Positions 5,741-11,900 of a stretch of 11,900 bases of DNA are shown in pieces. Positions within the stretch are counted from its first letter, which is position 1. Each line of letters begins with the position of its first letter. The notes under the pieces are model-generated. The model saw only the letters and a list, made by a program, of their open reading frames with translations, did no database searches and was not told the origin of the DNA. Position numbers and translations under genes: made by a program. This DNA is from Methanoregulaceae archaeon (lineage in GTDB: Archaea > Halobacteriota > Methanomicrobia > Methanomicrobiales > Methanospirillaceae), in assembly GCA_028679405.1 (NCBI GenBank), contig JAJRBP010000231.1, positions 1 through 11,900 of the forward strand, given 5' to 3'.

Positions 5741-7033
5741 ATGTCAGAGAATTTTACCTTCAAAGAATTTTCAATATCCCCAAAAATCGCACGTGCGATT
5801 GCAGATATGGGATTTGAAGAACCGACGCCGATACAGATCCTTGCGATCCCTCCGATTCTCTCCGGGAAAGATGTGACCGGGCAGGCACAGACCGGGACCG
5901 GAAAGACTGCGGCATTTGGCATACCTGCGCTCGAACGGATCAACACAGGGAGCAGGCAGACCCAGGTGCTCATACTCTCGCCGACGAGGGAACTCGCCAT
6001 CCAGATCGCAGAGGAGATCTCCCGCCTGGCAAAATACATGACCGGTATCACCGTACTCCCTGTATATGGCGGCCAGCCGATTGAACGCCAGTTCCGTGCA
6101 CTGAAGCCTGGCGTGCAGATTGTCGTGGGAACTCCCGGGAGAATTCTTGACCATCTCAGGCGGGGAACCCTCTCGCTCGCTGCGACAAAAACCGTCGTCC
6201 TCGATGAAGCGGACCAGATGCTCGACATGGGCTTCATCGACGATATCAGGACGATCCTGGGCAGGACCCCGAAGGATCGGCAGACGATCCTCTTCTCGGC
6301 GACACTCCCGAAACCCATCCTTGAGATAACGAAGCGCTTCCAGAGGGACCCGGAATTCATCATGGTCCCTCACCGCGAACTCACGGTCCCCCAGGTCGAA
6401 CAGCGCTACATCGAGGTACATGGCAGGGACAAGCTTGACGTTCTCTGCCGGGTGCTGGACCAGTCCGACCCGACTCTTGCGCTTGTTTTCTGCAACACGA
6501 AGCGGATGGTCGACCAGCTCACGGAACGGCTGAGGGGCCGGGGGTACGCAGCCGCAGCGCTCCACGGCGACCTGAAGCAGTCCCAGCGCGACCGTGTCAT
6601 GGGGCAATTCAGGAAAGGAGATATCGATCTCCTCGTGGCGACCGATGTCGCGGCCCGCGGGATCGACGTGGAGGAGGTCGACCTGGTGGTGAACTACGAT
6701 GTCCCCCAGGACGTGGAATACTATGTCCACCGGATCGGGCGCACCGCGCGGGCCGGGAGGGACGGCAGAGCGATCACGTTCGTGGATCCAAGGGAGATAT
6801 TCAAACTCCGGGAGATCCAGAACTATGCAAAGATCTCGATCACCCGGATTCCCATCCCGACCGCAAGCGATGCGGCGGAGACGAAGGTGAAAACCCTGAT
6901 CGGGAAGATAGAACAGACCATGGATTCCGCCGGATTAGAGAAGTATACGAGGATATGCGAGCAGATCATGGTGGACGATTATACCTCCCTCGAGATCGCA
7001 TCTGCTCTTTTAAAACTGCAGCTCGAGGGATAA
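5741..7033 (+). CDS. DEAD-box ATP-dependent RNA helicase
   Basis: A 430-residue superfamily-2 helicase that unwinds or remodels short RNA duplexes using ATP; likely jobs are ribosome assembly, RNA decay and cold adaptation. All motifs are present in order: Q motif GFEEPTPIQ (24-32), motif I AQTGTGKT (49-56), Ia PTRELA (81-86), Ib TPGR (131-134), II DEAD (155-158), III SAT (186-188), IV LVFCNTK (248-254), V ATDVAARGID (300-309) and VI HRIGRTARAG (330-339). A short C-terminal extension (about 365-430) lacks the long RGG/RNA-binding tail of E. coli DeaD; it resembles minimal archaeal and CshA-like enzymes. ATG 5741 is preferred; an in-frame GTG lies just before it at 5738. Neither has a Shine-Dalgarno sequence; instead the leader holds nested inverted repeats. 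The STAS gene ends 82 bases upstream in the same direction. Confidence 0.95.
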   Translation: MSENFTFKEFSISPKIARAIADMGFEEPTPIQILAIPPILSGKDVTGQAQTGTGKTAAFGIPALERINTGSRQTQVLILSPTRELAIQIAEEISRLAKYMTGITVLPVYGGQPIERQFRALKPGVQIVVGTPGRILDHLRRGTLSLAATKTVVLDEADQMLDMGFIDDIRTILGRTPKDRQTILFSATLPKPILEITKRFQRDPEFIMVPHRELTVPQVEQRYIEVHGRDKLDVLCRVLDQSDPTLALVFCNTKRMVDQLTERLRGRGYAAAALHGDLKQSQRDRVMGQFRKGDIDLLVATDVAARGIDVEEVDLVVNYDVPQDVEYYVHRIGRTARAGRDGRAITFVDPREIFKLREIQNYAKISITRIPIPTASDAAETKVKTLIGKIEQTMDSAGLEKYTRICEQIMVDDYTSLEIASALLKLQLEG

Positions 7034-7132
7034 AAGAGCACCGGCTGGAAGAAACCCGCTCATTTTCCACTGGTTATGTTCCCGGTTGCAGGGAGGTACC
7101 CCCGAGGTCAGCAGGATCACCGGACGTGATAT

Positions 7133-7188
7133 AAACAAAAAAGAATACAGTGGGGGCGATAAGGGCGATATTCACCGGTTTTTTGTTT
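7133..7188. terminator. bidirectional terminator between helicase and creatininase genes
   Basis: AAACAAAAAA (7133-7142) and TTTTTTGTTT (7179-7188) are perfect 10-base reverse complements. Just inside them GAATA (7143-7147) and TATTC (7169-7173) also pair, with ACCGG bulged on one side. Each strand therefore ends in a T-run: TTTTTTGTTT after the helicase on the plus strand, and the same sequence after the creatininase gene on the minus strand. The loop holds a short direct repeat, GGGCGATA-AGGGCGATA (about 7154-7170). Confidence 0.6.
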
Positions 7189-7212
7189 CAAAGTCATCCG
7201 TCTCTCCTGCCA

Positions 7213-7983
7213 TCATTCCTTCCGAAGGCCAGGCGATCGGCAGTCCCAGTCCTGTTCATCGAGTGTCCTGATCACGCCTGCGATCGCATCAAGAAGGGTG
7301 TCCCGGATTCGTATGCCCTTCTCCAGGGATCCTTTTGTCGGGTCACCGGATGCACCGCAATCGGTTATTTCACTAAATTTCCATTTTACATCAACATATG
7401 GCGGGAGGTCGGGGACGACACCTCTCGCATTCAGGAGATTGCATAGTTCGGGAAAGAGCGCAAGGCCGATCGACATCTCCCCTTCCCCACCGTGACCAAG
7501 TCCGTTCCAGACCTCGAAGAAGTCCGGCGGGAGCAACTGGGACAGGGTGTTCCACCATGCGTCGAGCGAGACAATTCTCATCTCGGGGTGGGCGATCTTG
7601 ACGGACCGGGATGCAATCTCGATCGAGGGAATATTTCCGTCGTGGCCGTTCAGGATGAAGACTTTCCTGATCCCCTCCCGCTGCACTGATTCCAGTATGT
7701 CCCTGATTATCGCCGTTTCAGTTTCGGGTTTCAAGGAGACGGTGAAGGAGAACTCCTTGTAATGCTCGCTCATTCCGTAGGAAACAGGGGGGAGGACCGC
7801 CGTCTTTGGGACCCTCGATGCGATCCCGAGTGCGAGAAGATGAGCGGTCATCGCGTCGGTGCCGAAAGGCAGGTGATCTCCATGGCTCTCGAGGGAGCCG
7901 AGAGGAAGGATGACCTTGTCGAAGGGTGCATTACGGTAATCTGCAGCGTTGAGGTGCTGGACCTCCAGGGGGTTCTTCTCCAT
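7213..7983 (-). CDS. creatininase-family amidohydrolase
   Basis: A 256-residue metal-dependent hydrolase of the creatininase superfamily, which hydrolyses cyclic or open amides or formamides. Metal-site motifs are clear: LGSLESHGDHLPFGTD (27-43; ligands expected at E32, H34, D43), NGHDGN (112-117) and GHGGEGEMS (163-171). The family includes creatininase, the MftE-type peptidase of mycofactocin clusters and the methanogen deformylase ArfB of flavin/F420 synthesis. The spacing here (GSLESHGDHLP, GEGEMS) looks more like generic creatininase/MftE than my memory of ArfB, and no mycofactocin or flavin genes are nearby, so the substrate is left open. The start at 7983 is chosen because AGGAG lies nine bases upstream on the coding strand; an ATG at 8007 would add eight residues but has no clear site. 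It ends at a shared terminator facing the helicase. Overlapping palindromes lie upstream. Confidence 0.9.
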   Translation of the reverse strand: MEKNPLEVQHLNAADYRNAPFDKVILPLGSLESHGDHLPFGTDAMTAHLLALGIASRVPKTAVLPPVSYGMSEHYKEFSFTVSLKPETETAIIRDILESVQREGIRKVFILNGHDGNIPSIEIASRSVKIAHPEMRIVSLDAWWNTLSQLLPPDFFEVWNGLGHGGEGEMSIGLALFPELCNLLNARGVVPDLPPYVDVKWKFSEITDCGASGDPTKGSLEKGIRIRDTLLDAIAGVIRTLDEQDWDCRSPGLRKE

Positions 7984-8018
7984 GGTAACAGGCTCCTGAT
8001 TGTTCATTAGGTCTTCGT

Positions 8019-8033
8019 GGTTTAAACCGGTTT
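8019..8033. repeat. overlapping palindromes upstream of the creatininase gene
   Basis: GGTTTAAACC (8019-8028) and AAACCGGTTT (8024-8033) are two perfect 10-base palindromes sharing five bases, 36 bases or more upstream of the chosen start. They could be a regulator-binding site or a leader structure. A TATA-like CTTATACAG on the minus strand (about 8151-8159) lies further upstream and could be this gene's promoter. Confidence 0.4.
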
Positions 8034-8172
8034 CCTGCGGCGTTCAGGGGCTGGGAACTCTCGCCCGCCCGGTCCTCCCCGGCAGGTCTCTTCTGGTTTG
8101 AGTGGAAGGCTAAAACATAGGAATTCGTTCTCCCGACCGGGAATGGATTTCTGTATAAGGAATCGATGATCT

Positions 8173-8195
8173 CACCGGTGGTAAACCGGTGCACC
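8173..8195. repeat. CACCGGTG-type inverted/direct repeats
   Basis: CACCGG (8173-8178) and CCGGTG (8186-8191) form an inverted repeat with a 7-base loop. ACCGGTG also occurs as a direct repeat (8174-8180 and 8185-8191), and GGTGCACC (8188-8195) is a palindrome. The block lies 12-34 bases after the stop of the membrane-protein gene. It may end that transcript, though no T-run follows, or act as a regulator site. The rest of the 8008-8206 gap shows no gene. Confidence 0.35.
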
Positions 8196-8206
8196 CCACC
8201 TGGCGT

Positions 8207-8707
8207 TTACCGGCTGTACTTTACCTTCCATGCCTCGGTGAATACCATCACGAGAGACACGCTGATCAGGTTCAGGGTCGTGGCCGCGTACCAGAGGTAC
8301 GATTCAAGAGGATCAAAGAGGGTTATCCAGGAAGACCACAGGGTAAAACAGATGATTGAGAACGAGATGAGGGTATCCACTGCAAGGAATACCTCCGGCA
8401 TACCGACATATTTCCCGATTTGGGCAAGAGAGCAGAACTCGATCAGATCGGGTTTCCCCATCATGTCGAGGATCGCACGGGACATATTCATCAGGAGATC
8501 GACTCCGGCCCACGTGGTAATCAGAATCCCGCCGGTGACAAGGAGGCCGGCTCCTGGTGTCCCGGCCCGGATTGCGAGCAGGCCGAAAAGGCCCTTGTAA
8601 ATACAGAACGGGATCCCGATGGTTACCGCGAGAAAAAACGGGGTGCGGACAAACCGCAGGTAACCAGGATCATGTATGTCCTGATCCTTCTTCCCGGTCG
8701 GCGTCAT
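8207..8707 (-). CDS. four-pass membrane protein, function unknown
   Basis: I do not recognise the family. The 166-residue product begins with a polar, basic N-terminus (MTPTGKKDQDIHDPGYLRF). Membrane segments are predicted at about 22-46, 53-74, 107-131 and 137-158. A larger polar loop lies between segments two and three (about 75-105), containing NMSRAILDMMGKPDLIEFC and GKYVGMPE, and there is a short basic tail (KVKYSR). Four cysteines or aspartates sit near membrane boundaries but no known catalytic or transport motif is visible. The start at 8707 has only a weak, very close GGGA upstream; there is no other Met before residue 73, so the start is likely right. It is divergent from the DUF4064-like gene and lies 224 bases upstream of the creatininase gene in the same direction; the repeats between them argue against a tight operon. 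Confidence 0.72.
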   Translation of the reverse strand: MTPTGKKDQDIHDPGYLRFVRTPFFLAVTIGIPFCIYKGLFGLLAIRAGTPGAGLLVTGGILITTWAGVDLLMNMSRAILDMMGKPDLIEFCSLAQIGKYVGMPEVFLAVDTLISFSIICFTLWSSWITLFDPLESYLWYAATTLNLISVSLVMVFTEAWKVKYSR

Positions 8708-8923
8708 TCCCGGTACGAATTACGATACCTGACGAGAACAATGTATCCGGTCAACCGCTGCGGACATGGACTGAAATCACAGGGAGGGATTGTTTCCCCA
8801 TGCACATCCTCTCTCCGGTTTCCCGATGCATACTGCACAGGATAGCGGTCGTGGCCTTCCTGATAAGGAATACGTTCGGATGTCTTTATCCATCGGGAAA
8901 AAAAGATCAGAGATCGATAAATT

Positions 8924-9271
8924 ATGCTCTCGATGGAAGGCATCAGCACTGAGGCAAAGATCGGAAAGATCCTGATTCTTGTCGCGATCATCCTCGGGGT
9001 GATTGGACTCGTGATAATGTCGGCGATCGGATCGCTCGGTGTAGGACTGTTTTTTCCCGCATGGCTTGTGGGAGGCTTCGTCATCCTCATGATCGTGAAG
9101 GTGATCGGGATCGTCATTGGCGTGATCGCGTTCAAGTCGGCAGAGGATGGAGATTACTCACGGGCAGGGATCCTCGCGATCGTCAGCTCGGTGCTGCCGC
9201 CGATCGATATCCTCATGCTCGTCGGCGCTATCGTCTGTATCATCAGCCCTGAAGCGAAAAAGAAGGCCTGA
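8924..9271 (+). CDS. small three-pass membrane protein (DUF4064-like)
   Basis: A 115-residue membrane protein. Segments are predicted at about 13-36, 47-70 and 82-107, with a charged loop KSAEDGDYSRAG between the second and third and a terminal EAKKKA. The pattern of a polar loop before AGILAIVSSVLPP and a last helix ending in ISPEA resembles DUF4064-type proteins, whose biochemical role is unknown. Two in-frame starts exist, ATG 8924 and ATG 8933; neither has a good ribosome-binding site. A TTTATC box (8885-8890) would place transcription start near 8913, giving a very short leader. The acetyltransferase gene follows after 36 bases with a strong ribosome-binding site, so the two probably form an operon. 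The 216-base gap before this gene shows no other gene. Confidence 0.75.
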   Translation: MLSMEGISTEAKIGKILILVAIILGVIGLVIMSAIGSLGVGLFFPAWLVGGFVILMIVKVIGIVIGVIAFKSAEDGDYSRAGILAIVSSVLPPIDILMLVGAIVCIISPEAKKKA

Positions 9272-9293
9272 TCGGGAACTGCGAAAGAACTCT

Positions 9294-9300
9294 GGTGAGG
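9294..9300 (+). promoter_or_regulatory. strong ribosome-binding site fixing a GTG start
   Basis: GGTGAGG lies seven bases before the GTG at 9308 and matches the archaeal 16S rRNA tail well. It supports GTG as the true start of the acetyltransferase. No in-frame ATG occurs nearby; the ATG at 9318 is in another frame. Confidence 0.6.
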
Positions 9301-9307
9301 TAACTGA

Positions 9308-9805
9308 GTGGAAGCCAATGGAAAAGTGATCATCAGGGAGGCGAAGGAACAGGACCGCAGCCACGTAATCAGAATATTCAATTATTACATAGAGCACGGG
9401 TTCGCCGCGTTCCCCGAGAAACCAGTCCCTCCTGAATTCTTCGACCTGTTTTCTTCCGGTGCCTATGCAATCTTAGTCGCCGAGCAGGACAGAACCGTTA
9501 TCGGATTTGCTGGCATCAGGCCCTTCCTCCCCTTCCCCGCGTTCAACCGGACTGCATCGGTCACGTATTTTATTGACCCTGCACACACAGGAAAAGGAAT
9601 TGGATCACGTTTCCTCGAATGGCTGGTGCAGGAAGGAAAAAAACATGATATACATGTTCTTCTCGCGCAGATCTCCTCCAGGAATACCCCAAGCCTTGAG
9701 TTTCACCGCTCACGGGGATTTATGGAAGCAGGGTGCATCAGGGAAGCCGGCATAAAGCATGGGTGCTGTTTTGACCTGGTTTTCATGCAGCGGAACATCT
9801 CCTGA
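9308..9805 (+). CDS. GNAT N-acetyltransferase, phosphinothricin-acetyltransferase-like
   Basis: A 165-residue acetyl-CoA-dependent N-acetyltransferase. The layout follows the phosphinothricin/methionine-sulfoximine acetyltransferase group: IREAKEQDRSHVIRIFNYYIEHGFAAFP at the N-terminus, EFF, a VIGFAGIRPFLPFPAFNRTASVTYFID strand block, the acetyl-CoA loop HTGKGIGSRFL (93-103), ISSRNTPSLEFHRSRGFMEAG and a C-terminal GIKHGCCFDLVFMQR. Members acetylate small amino compounds such as methionine sulfone or sulfoximine and sometimes other amines; the substrate in archaea is not known and naming this one pat would overstate it. The canonical Arg/Gln of the R/Q-x-x-G-x-G loop is His93 here. Translation starts at GTG, supported by GGTGAGG seven bases upstream. 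It lies 36 bases after the DUF4064-like gene. A hairpin GATCCC-TCC-GGGATC (9816-9830) followed by TTTTCTT (9841-9847) probably ends the transcript. Confidence 0.9.
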   Translation: MEANGKVIIREAKEQDRSHVIRIFNYYIEHGFAAFPEKPVPPEFFDLFSSGAYAILVAEQDRTVIGFAGIRPFLPFPAFNRTASVTYFIDPAHTGKGIGSRFLEWLVQEGKKHDIHVLLAQISSRNTPSLEFHRSRGFMEAGCIREAGIKHGCCFDLVFMQRNIS

Positions 9806-9814
9806 AAACTGTGA

Positions 9815-9847
9815 GGATCCCTCCGGGATCTGGGATTACCTTTTCTT
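9815..9847 (+). terminator. terminator after the acetyltransferase gene
   Basis: GATCCC (9816-9821) and GGGATC (9825-9830) form a 6-base stem with a 3-base loop, extended by one G-U pair. The run TTTTCTT follows at 9841-9847. It lies 10 bases after the stop codon. Confidence 0.45.
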
Positions 9848-9908
9848 GAGGCTTCTTCAAACTCGAGCGGCACATAAATACCGCCAGGGTCGTCGGAGGA
9901 GAACGGTG

Positions 9909-9917
9909 ATTATAAGA
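9909..9917 (+). promoter_or_regulatory. TATA-like box for the P-type ATPase gene
   Basis: ATTATAAGA is the best TATA-like box in the 176-base gap before the ATPase start, with a weaker alternative CATAAATA at 9873-9880. Transcription from the first would begin near 9938. The short inverted repeat CGGAC (9949-9953)/GTCCG (9967-9971) would then lie in the leader, just before the GGAG ribosome-binding site (9976-9979). Confidence 0.35.
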
Positions 9918-9981
9918 ACAACGGCAGATACTTTCTGTTCACCGGCTGCGGACGGTTCTGCAGAAGGTCCGGAACGGAGAT

Positions 9982-11900
9982 ATGATGAGTGAGGAGCTAC
10001 CCGGATTAACCAGCACGGAAGCAAAAGATCGCCTCGAAAAATTCGGACCGAACGAGATCTACCGGCGGACCCCCATCAGTTTTCTCGGGATCGCCAGGCA
10101 CGAGATCACCGAGCCGATGATCCTCCTCCTCCTCTTCATCGGTGTGGTATACAGTATCTGGGGAGAACTGTTCGATGCGGCCACCATAATCGTGGTGATC
10201 GGCGCTCTCGTGCTCGTGGAGGTTGCCAACGAATACCGGGCAAAGTCCGCAATCTCGGCGCTCGAGCGGATCTCCGAGCCGAAGGCGAAGGTGATAAGGG
10301 ACGGCAGGATCACGGTTGTCGATACCGCGGATGTCGTTCCCGGCGACCTGCTCGTGCTCACGACAGGGACGAAAGTCCCCGCCGACGCGACCATCCGGCA
10401 ATCCGTTGCACTCCAGACCGACGAGTCCGCCCTCACAGGGGAGTCTTTTCCCGTCGAAAAGCTGGATGGCGATCAGATCTTCGCCGGTACGGTGATCGTT
10501 TCAGGCGAAGGGGATGCCAAGGTGAGTGTGACAGGTCCGGGGACACGCCTCGGGCAGCTCGCGTCAAGCGCCCGGGTGATCAGGCCGCCAAGGACCCGCC
10601 TCCAGCTCGAAATGAAAGCCCTCGCCGGGAAACTCGTGTACATCGCGGTAATCTTCTCACTCCTCATCACCGTAATAGGGGTTCTCCGTGGCAACGATCT
10701 CAGGACAATGGTCCTTACCGGGTTATCACTCTCGTTTGCGACCATCCCTGAAGAACTGCCGATCATCATCACGATGGTCCTTGGTCTCGGTGCCTACCAG
10801 CTCTCGAAGAAAAACTTCCTGGTCAAGAGACTGAATGCTGCGGAGACGATGGGAAACACCACGGTCATTGTTACGGACAAGACCGGGACCCTGACCGAGG
10901 GCAGGATGGAGATCGCGGGTTTCTTCCCCGCAAACAATAAGGAGCAGATCCTGGAATGCGCCACAAGGGCGATCCCCCTCTATTCGGCCTCCCCTATCGA
11001 TGCGGCGGTCCGCAGCGAGGCCGGGGCGCAGGTTTCAGGCCGGATCCTCAGGCAGGCCGACTTCCGGGCCGGCAGGAAGATCCGGTCCCTCCTGCGGGAG
11101 GAGGAAGGGGGACCGGTTCTTTACGCAACTGGTGCGCCGGAGGAGATATTCAGGATTTCAGAACCTGTTCCTGACGAAGCAGGGGAAGAGCTCGCAAAAG
11201 AGACAGCTGCCGGCCGCAGGCTGATCGCGGTAGCGCGACGGAAAATCGACCCTGCCAGGGCGGATGACCCGATCCTGTCGCTCGAGCGGGGGCTCTCCCT
11301 CGCCGGTTTCATCAGTTTCGAGGATCCTCCCAGGAAGGGAGTAAAGGAGACGGTAGCGCTCGCGGCGAAGGCAGGGATCAGGACGATCATGGTTACCGGG
11401 GACCATCCCGCGACTGCGGCGGCCATTGCGCGCACAATCGGGGTCCTTTCCCCTGAAGGGAAAGTACTTTCCGGCGGCGACCTTGACCCGATGTCTGCAG
11501 AGGAACTAAGGGCCGCGGTAAAGGAGGTGCAGGTCTTCGCCCGGACCACGCCGGACCACAAGTACCGGATCGTGCAGGCGCTCCAGCAGGACGGGGAGAC
11601 GGTGGCAGTCACCGGAGACGGCATCAACGACGCTCTGGCCCTGAAGGGCGCGGATGTCGGGATCGCGATGGGCATCCGCGGGACTGATGTCGCAAAGGAT
11701 GCAGCTGAGGTCATCCTTGCAGACGATAACTACATCACGATTACGAACGGGATCTTCGAGGGCCGAAAGTTTGTCGACAACTTAAGGAAAGGAATCCGGT
11801 ATTACCTCTCGATAAAGGTCGCATTGATCGCCATCTTCCTCCTCCCGGTCCTCGCCGGCATCCGGCTGCCGTTCGCGCCGATCCAGATCATCGTCCTCGA
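9982..11900 (+). CDS. P-type cation-transporting ATPase, N-terminal part (runs off the window)
   Basis: The first 639 residues of a P2-like ATPase that pumps an unidentified cation across the membrane through a phosphorylated aspartate intermediate; the frame is still open at the right edge. Seen in order: N-terminal cation-ATPase motif LTSTEAKDRLEKFGPNEI (9-26), membrane segments at about 46-60 and 66-83, actuator TGES (152-155), segments at about 219-235 and 243-272 with the ion-site motif PEELP (256-260), phosphorylation site DKTGTLT (299-305, D299), nucleotide-domain TGAPE (383-387), MVTGDHP (470-476), the hinge GDGINDALALKGADVGIAMG (545-564) and the start of the C-terminal membrane part. 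PEELP replaces the PEGLP of calcium pumps and is not the CPx motif of heavy-metal pumps. The usual KGAPE lysine is Thr, and the nucleotide domain is compact. Tandem ATGs at 9982 and 9985 share GGAG (9976-9979); the second has better spacing. No regulator or partner gene is seen. Confidence 0.93.
   Translation, partial: MMSEELPGLTSTEAKDRLEKFGPNEIYRRTPISFLGIARHEITEPMILLLLFIGVVYSIWGELFDAATIIVVIGALVLVEVANEYRAKSAISALERISEPKAKVIRDGRITVVDTADVVPGDLLVLTTGTKVPADATIRQSVALQTDESALTGESFPVEKLDGDQIFAGTVIVSGEGDAKVSVTGPGTRLGQLASSARVIRPPRTRLQLEMKALAGKLVYIAVIFSLLITVIGVLRGNDLRTMVLTGLSLSFATIPEELPIIITMVLGLGAYQLSKKNFLVKRLNAAETMGNTTVIVTDKTGTLTEGRMEIAGFFPANNKEQILECATRAIPLYSASPIDAAVRSEAGAQVSGRILRQADFRAGRKIRSLLREEEGGPVLYATGAPEEIFRISEPVPDEAGEELAKETAAGRRLIAVARRKIDPARADDPILSLERGLSLAGFISFEDPPRKGVKETVALAAKAGIRTIMVTGDHPATAAAIARTIGVLSPEGKVLSGGDLDPMSAEELRAAVKEVQVFARTTPDHKYRIVQALQQDGETVAVTGDGINDALALKGADVGIAMGIRGTDVAKDAAEVILADDNYITITNGIFEGRKFVDNLRKGIRYYLSIKVALIAIFLLPVLAGIRLPFAPIQIIVL

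Noticed and set aside
5771..6730. A 319-codon open frame antisense to the helicase
   Set aside because: The plus strand encodes a complete DEAD-box helicase with every motif; the antisense translation is rich in His, Arg and Asp with no recognisable domain, as expected for a shadow in GC-rich DNA.
7213..7983. Naming the creatininase-family gene arfB
   Set aside because: The metal-box spacing and the GHGGEGEMS motif fit the broader family better than what I recall of ArfB, and there is no flavin or F420 gene context.
8741..8845. A short cysteine-containing plus-strand frame (MYPVNRCGHG...) in the gap before the DUF4064-like gene
   Set aside because: About 34 codons, no ribosome-binding site, and the Cys/His spacing does not match a zinc finger I know; probably chance.
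11121..11714. A 197-codon minus-strand frame inside the P-type ATPase
   Set aside because: The plus strand carries continuous ATPase motifs through this stretch; the antisense product is Ser/Ala/Pro-rich low complexity.

Overview
The window looks like chromosomal DNA from a methanogenic archaeon, most likely a Methanomicrobiales relative of the Methanoregula/Methanosphaerula kind. This is an inference. It rests on archaeal-style signals (GGTGA/GGAG ribosome-binding sites, TATA-like boxes, T-run terminators), a cell-surface protein pairing a 'GTDTIYLFVTGPGL'-type domain with a PEGA domain, a DUF4064-like small membrane protein, a TPR membrane protein with PsbP-like outer domains, and moderately GC-rich codon use. 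No rRNA, tRNA, CRISPR array, insertion sequence or integrase was seen. Eleven protein genes fill the window and no gap exceeds about 260 bases.

Layout. A long TPR/three-membrane-segment envelope protein (31-2514, minus) is divergent from a two-gene unit: methionine-R-sulfoxide reductase MsrB, then a secreted PEGA-domain surface protein 2 bases later. After a 254-base gap comes a secreted CAP (SCP/PR1-like) protein. It converges on a small three-pass membrane protein (4823-5176, minus) across a compact hairpin terminator. That gene is divergent from a stand-alone STAS (anti-sigma-factor-antagonist-like) gene, which is followed by a full-length DEAD-box RNA helicase. The helicase converges on a creatininase-family amidohydrolase (minus) across an A/T-run inverted repeat that probably terminates both genes. 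A four-pass membrane protein of unknown function (8207-8707, minus) lies upstream of the creatininase in the same direction. On the plus strand follow a DUF4064-like membrane protein, a phosphinothricin-acetyltransferase-like GNAT enzyme with a GTG start, and a P-type cation ATPase that runs off the right edge.

How the genes relate. Most are housekeeping or stress-handling functions with little sign of one dedicated pathway. MsrB and its PEGA partner suggest oxidative repair genetically tied to envelope biogenesis. The CAP protein, TPR/PsbP-like protein and PEGA protein give the left half an envelope flavour. The STAS protein and helicase are regulatory or RNA-handling. The acetyltransferase and P-type ATPase suggest detoxification and ion homeostasis. 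I found no convincing new multi-gene system. The points most worth a second look are non-coding: inverted repeats in the leaders of the STAS and helicase genes and near the creatininase gene. In proteins they are a resolving-cysteine substitution in MsrB, a TGAPE variant with a compact nucleotide-binding domain in the P-type ATPase, and the uncharacterised C-terminal module of the TPR protein.
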